From assembly GCA_031280115.1 (NCBI GenBank), contig JAITHF010000224.1:1-11167 (forward strand): a stretch of DNA of 11,167 nt, read 5' to 3'. The position numbers and the translations under genes are program-made. This DNA is from Spirochaetaceae bacterium. GTDB lineage: Bacteria > Spirochaetota > Spirochaetia > Treponematales > Breznakiellaceae. Of this stretch, positions 11,084 to 11,167 are shown piece after piece; the stretch's first letter is position 1; the number at the start of each line of letters is the position of its first letter. Below the pieces are notes generated by a model. It was not told where the DNA came from and searched no databases. It worked only from the letters and a program-made list of their open reading frames with translations.

Positions 11084-11167
11084 GGTTCCCCAAATAAGTT
11101 TTTTGGGTACCCAAATAAAGTTACTGGTTCCCCAAATAAGTTCCGCGGTGACCCAAAAAACTATCCT
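11084..11167. repeat. Tandem repeat with exact 21-bp period, running off the window
   Basis: Four consecutive 21-base units begin at 11084, 11105, 11126 and 11147. The shared part is GGTTCCCCAAATAAGTT; the second has GGGTACCCAAATAAAGTT and the fourth is degenerate (GGTGACCCAAAAAA). The CCCAAA core recurs at precisely 21-base steps, two helical turns, so the cores face the same side of the DNA. It may be an operator or iteron-like array, or a minisatellite; the end is not visible. Confidence 0.8.

Noticed and set aside
11084..11167. CRISPR array
   Set aside because: The 21-base units have almost no variable spacer between conserved parts; spacing and unit size do not fit a CRISPR repeat-spacer pattern.

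Overview
This window looks like a chromosomal segment of a spirochaete, most likely a Treponema-type organism, possibly a host-associated (for example gut) one. The evidence is a LolCDE-type lipoprotein transport operon, a chemotaxis receptor tail, a pair of outer-envelope lipoproteins (COG3014-like and LPP20-like), GC-rich genes and many GC-rich palindromic intergenic repeats. The taxonomic call is inferred from gene content; nothing in the window names the species.

Left part (1-5400): the end of a methyl-accepting chemotaxis receptor (+) runs into about 450 bp of repeat sequence made of a three-hairpin element and two 112-bp direct repeats. Next comes a tightly overlapping minus-strand operon, transcribed from 4346 down to 957: FtsX/LolC-like permease, LolD ATPase, then a second LolC/E-like permease. 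Upstream of it, also on the minus strand, is a QueG-family (epoxyqueuosine reductase-like) iron-sulfur protein whose 5' end is embedded in a dispersed repeat.

Centre (5400-8013): a compact plus-strand locus that is the most interesting part. It holds a 58-codon ORF, a radical SAM enzyme in the same frame after a single UGA, two tandem homologous peptides of 84 and 88 aa, a PqqD-like protein and a cysteine-rich YkgJ-family protein. Most junctions overlap by a few bases. This is the layout of a RiPP (ribosomally made, post-translationally modified peptide) biosynthetic locus. The peptides have conserved ends, Gly/Ala-rich glycine-zipper middles and no cysteine. I do not recognise the peptide family, and no transporter or protease gene lies beside it.

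Right part (8014-11167): a short gene-free stretch holds two gene fragments, one of them a 96-bp near-identical copy of the queG 5' region. It is followed by a two-gene minus-strand lipoprotein operon (COG3014-like, then LPP20-like) with a near-consensus sigma70-type promoter at 10854-10882. That promoter abuts a second copy of the three-hairpin element. The window ends in an exact 21-bp-period tandem repeat that continues to the edge.

The same repeat families recur at 493-942, 5196-5391, 8171-8266 and 10881-11035, so small repeats have repeatedly inserted at gene ends in this genome and in two places appear to supply coding or stop-codon sequence.
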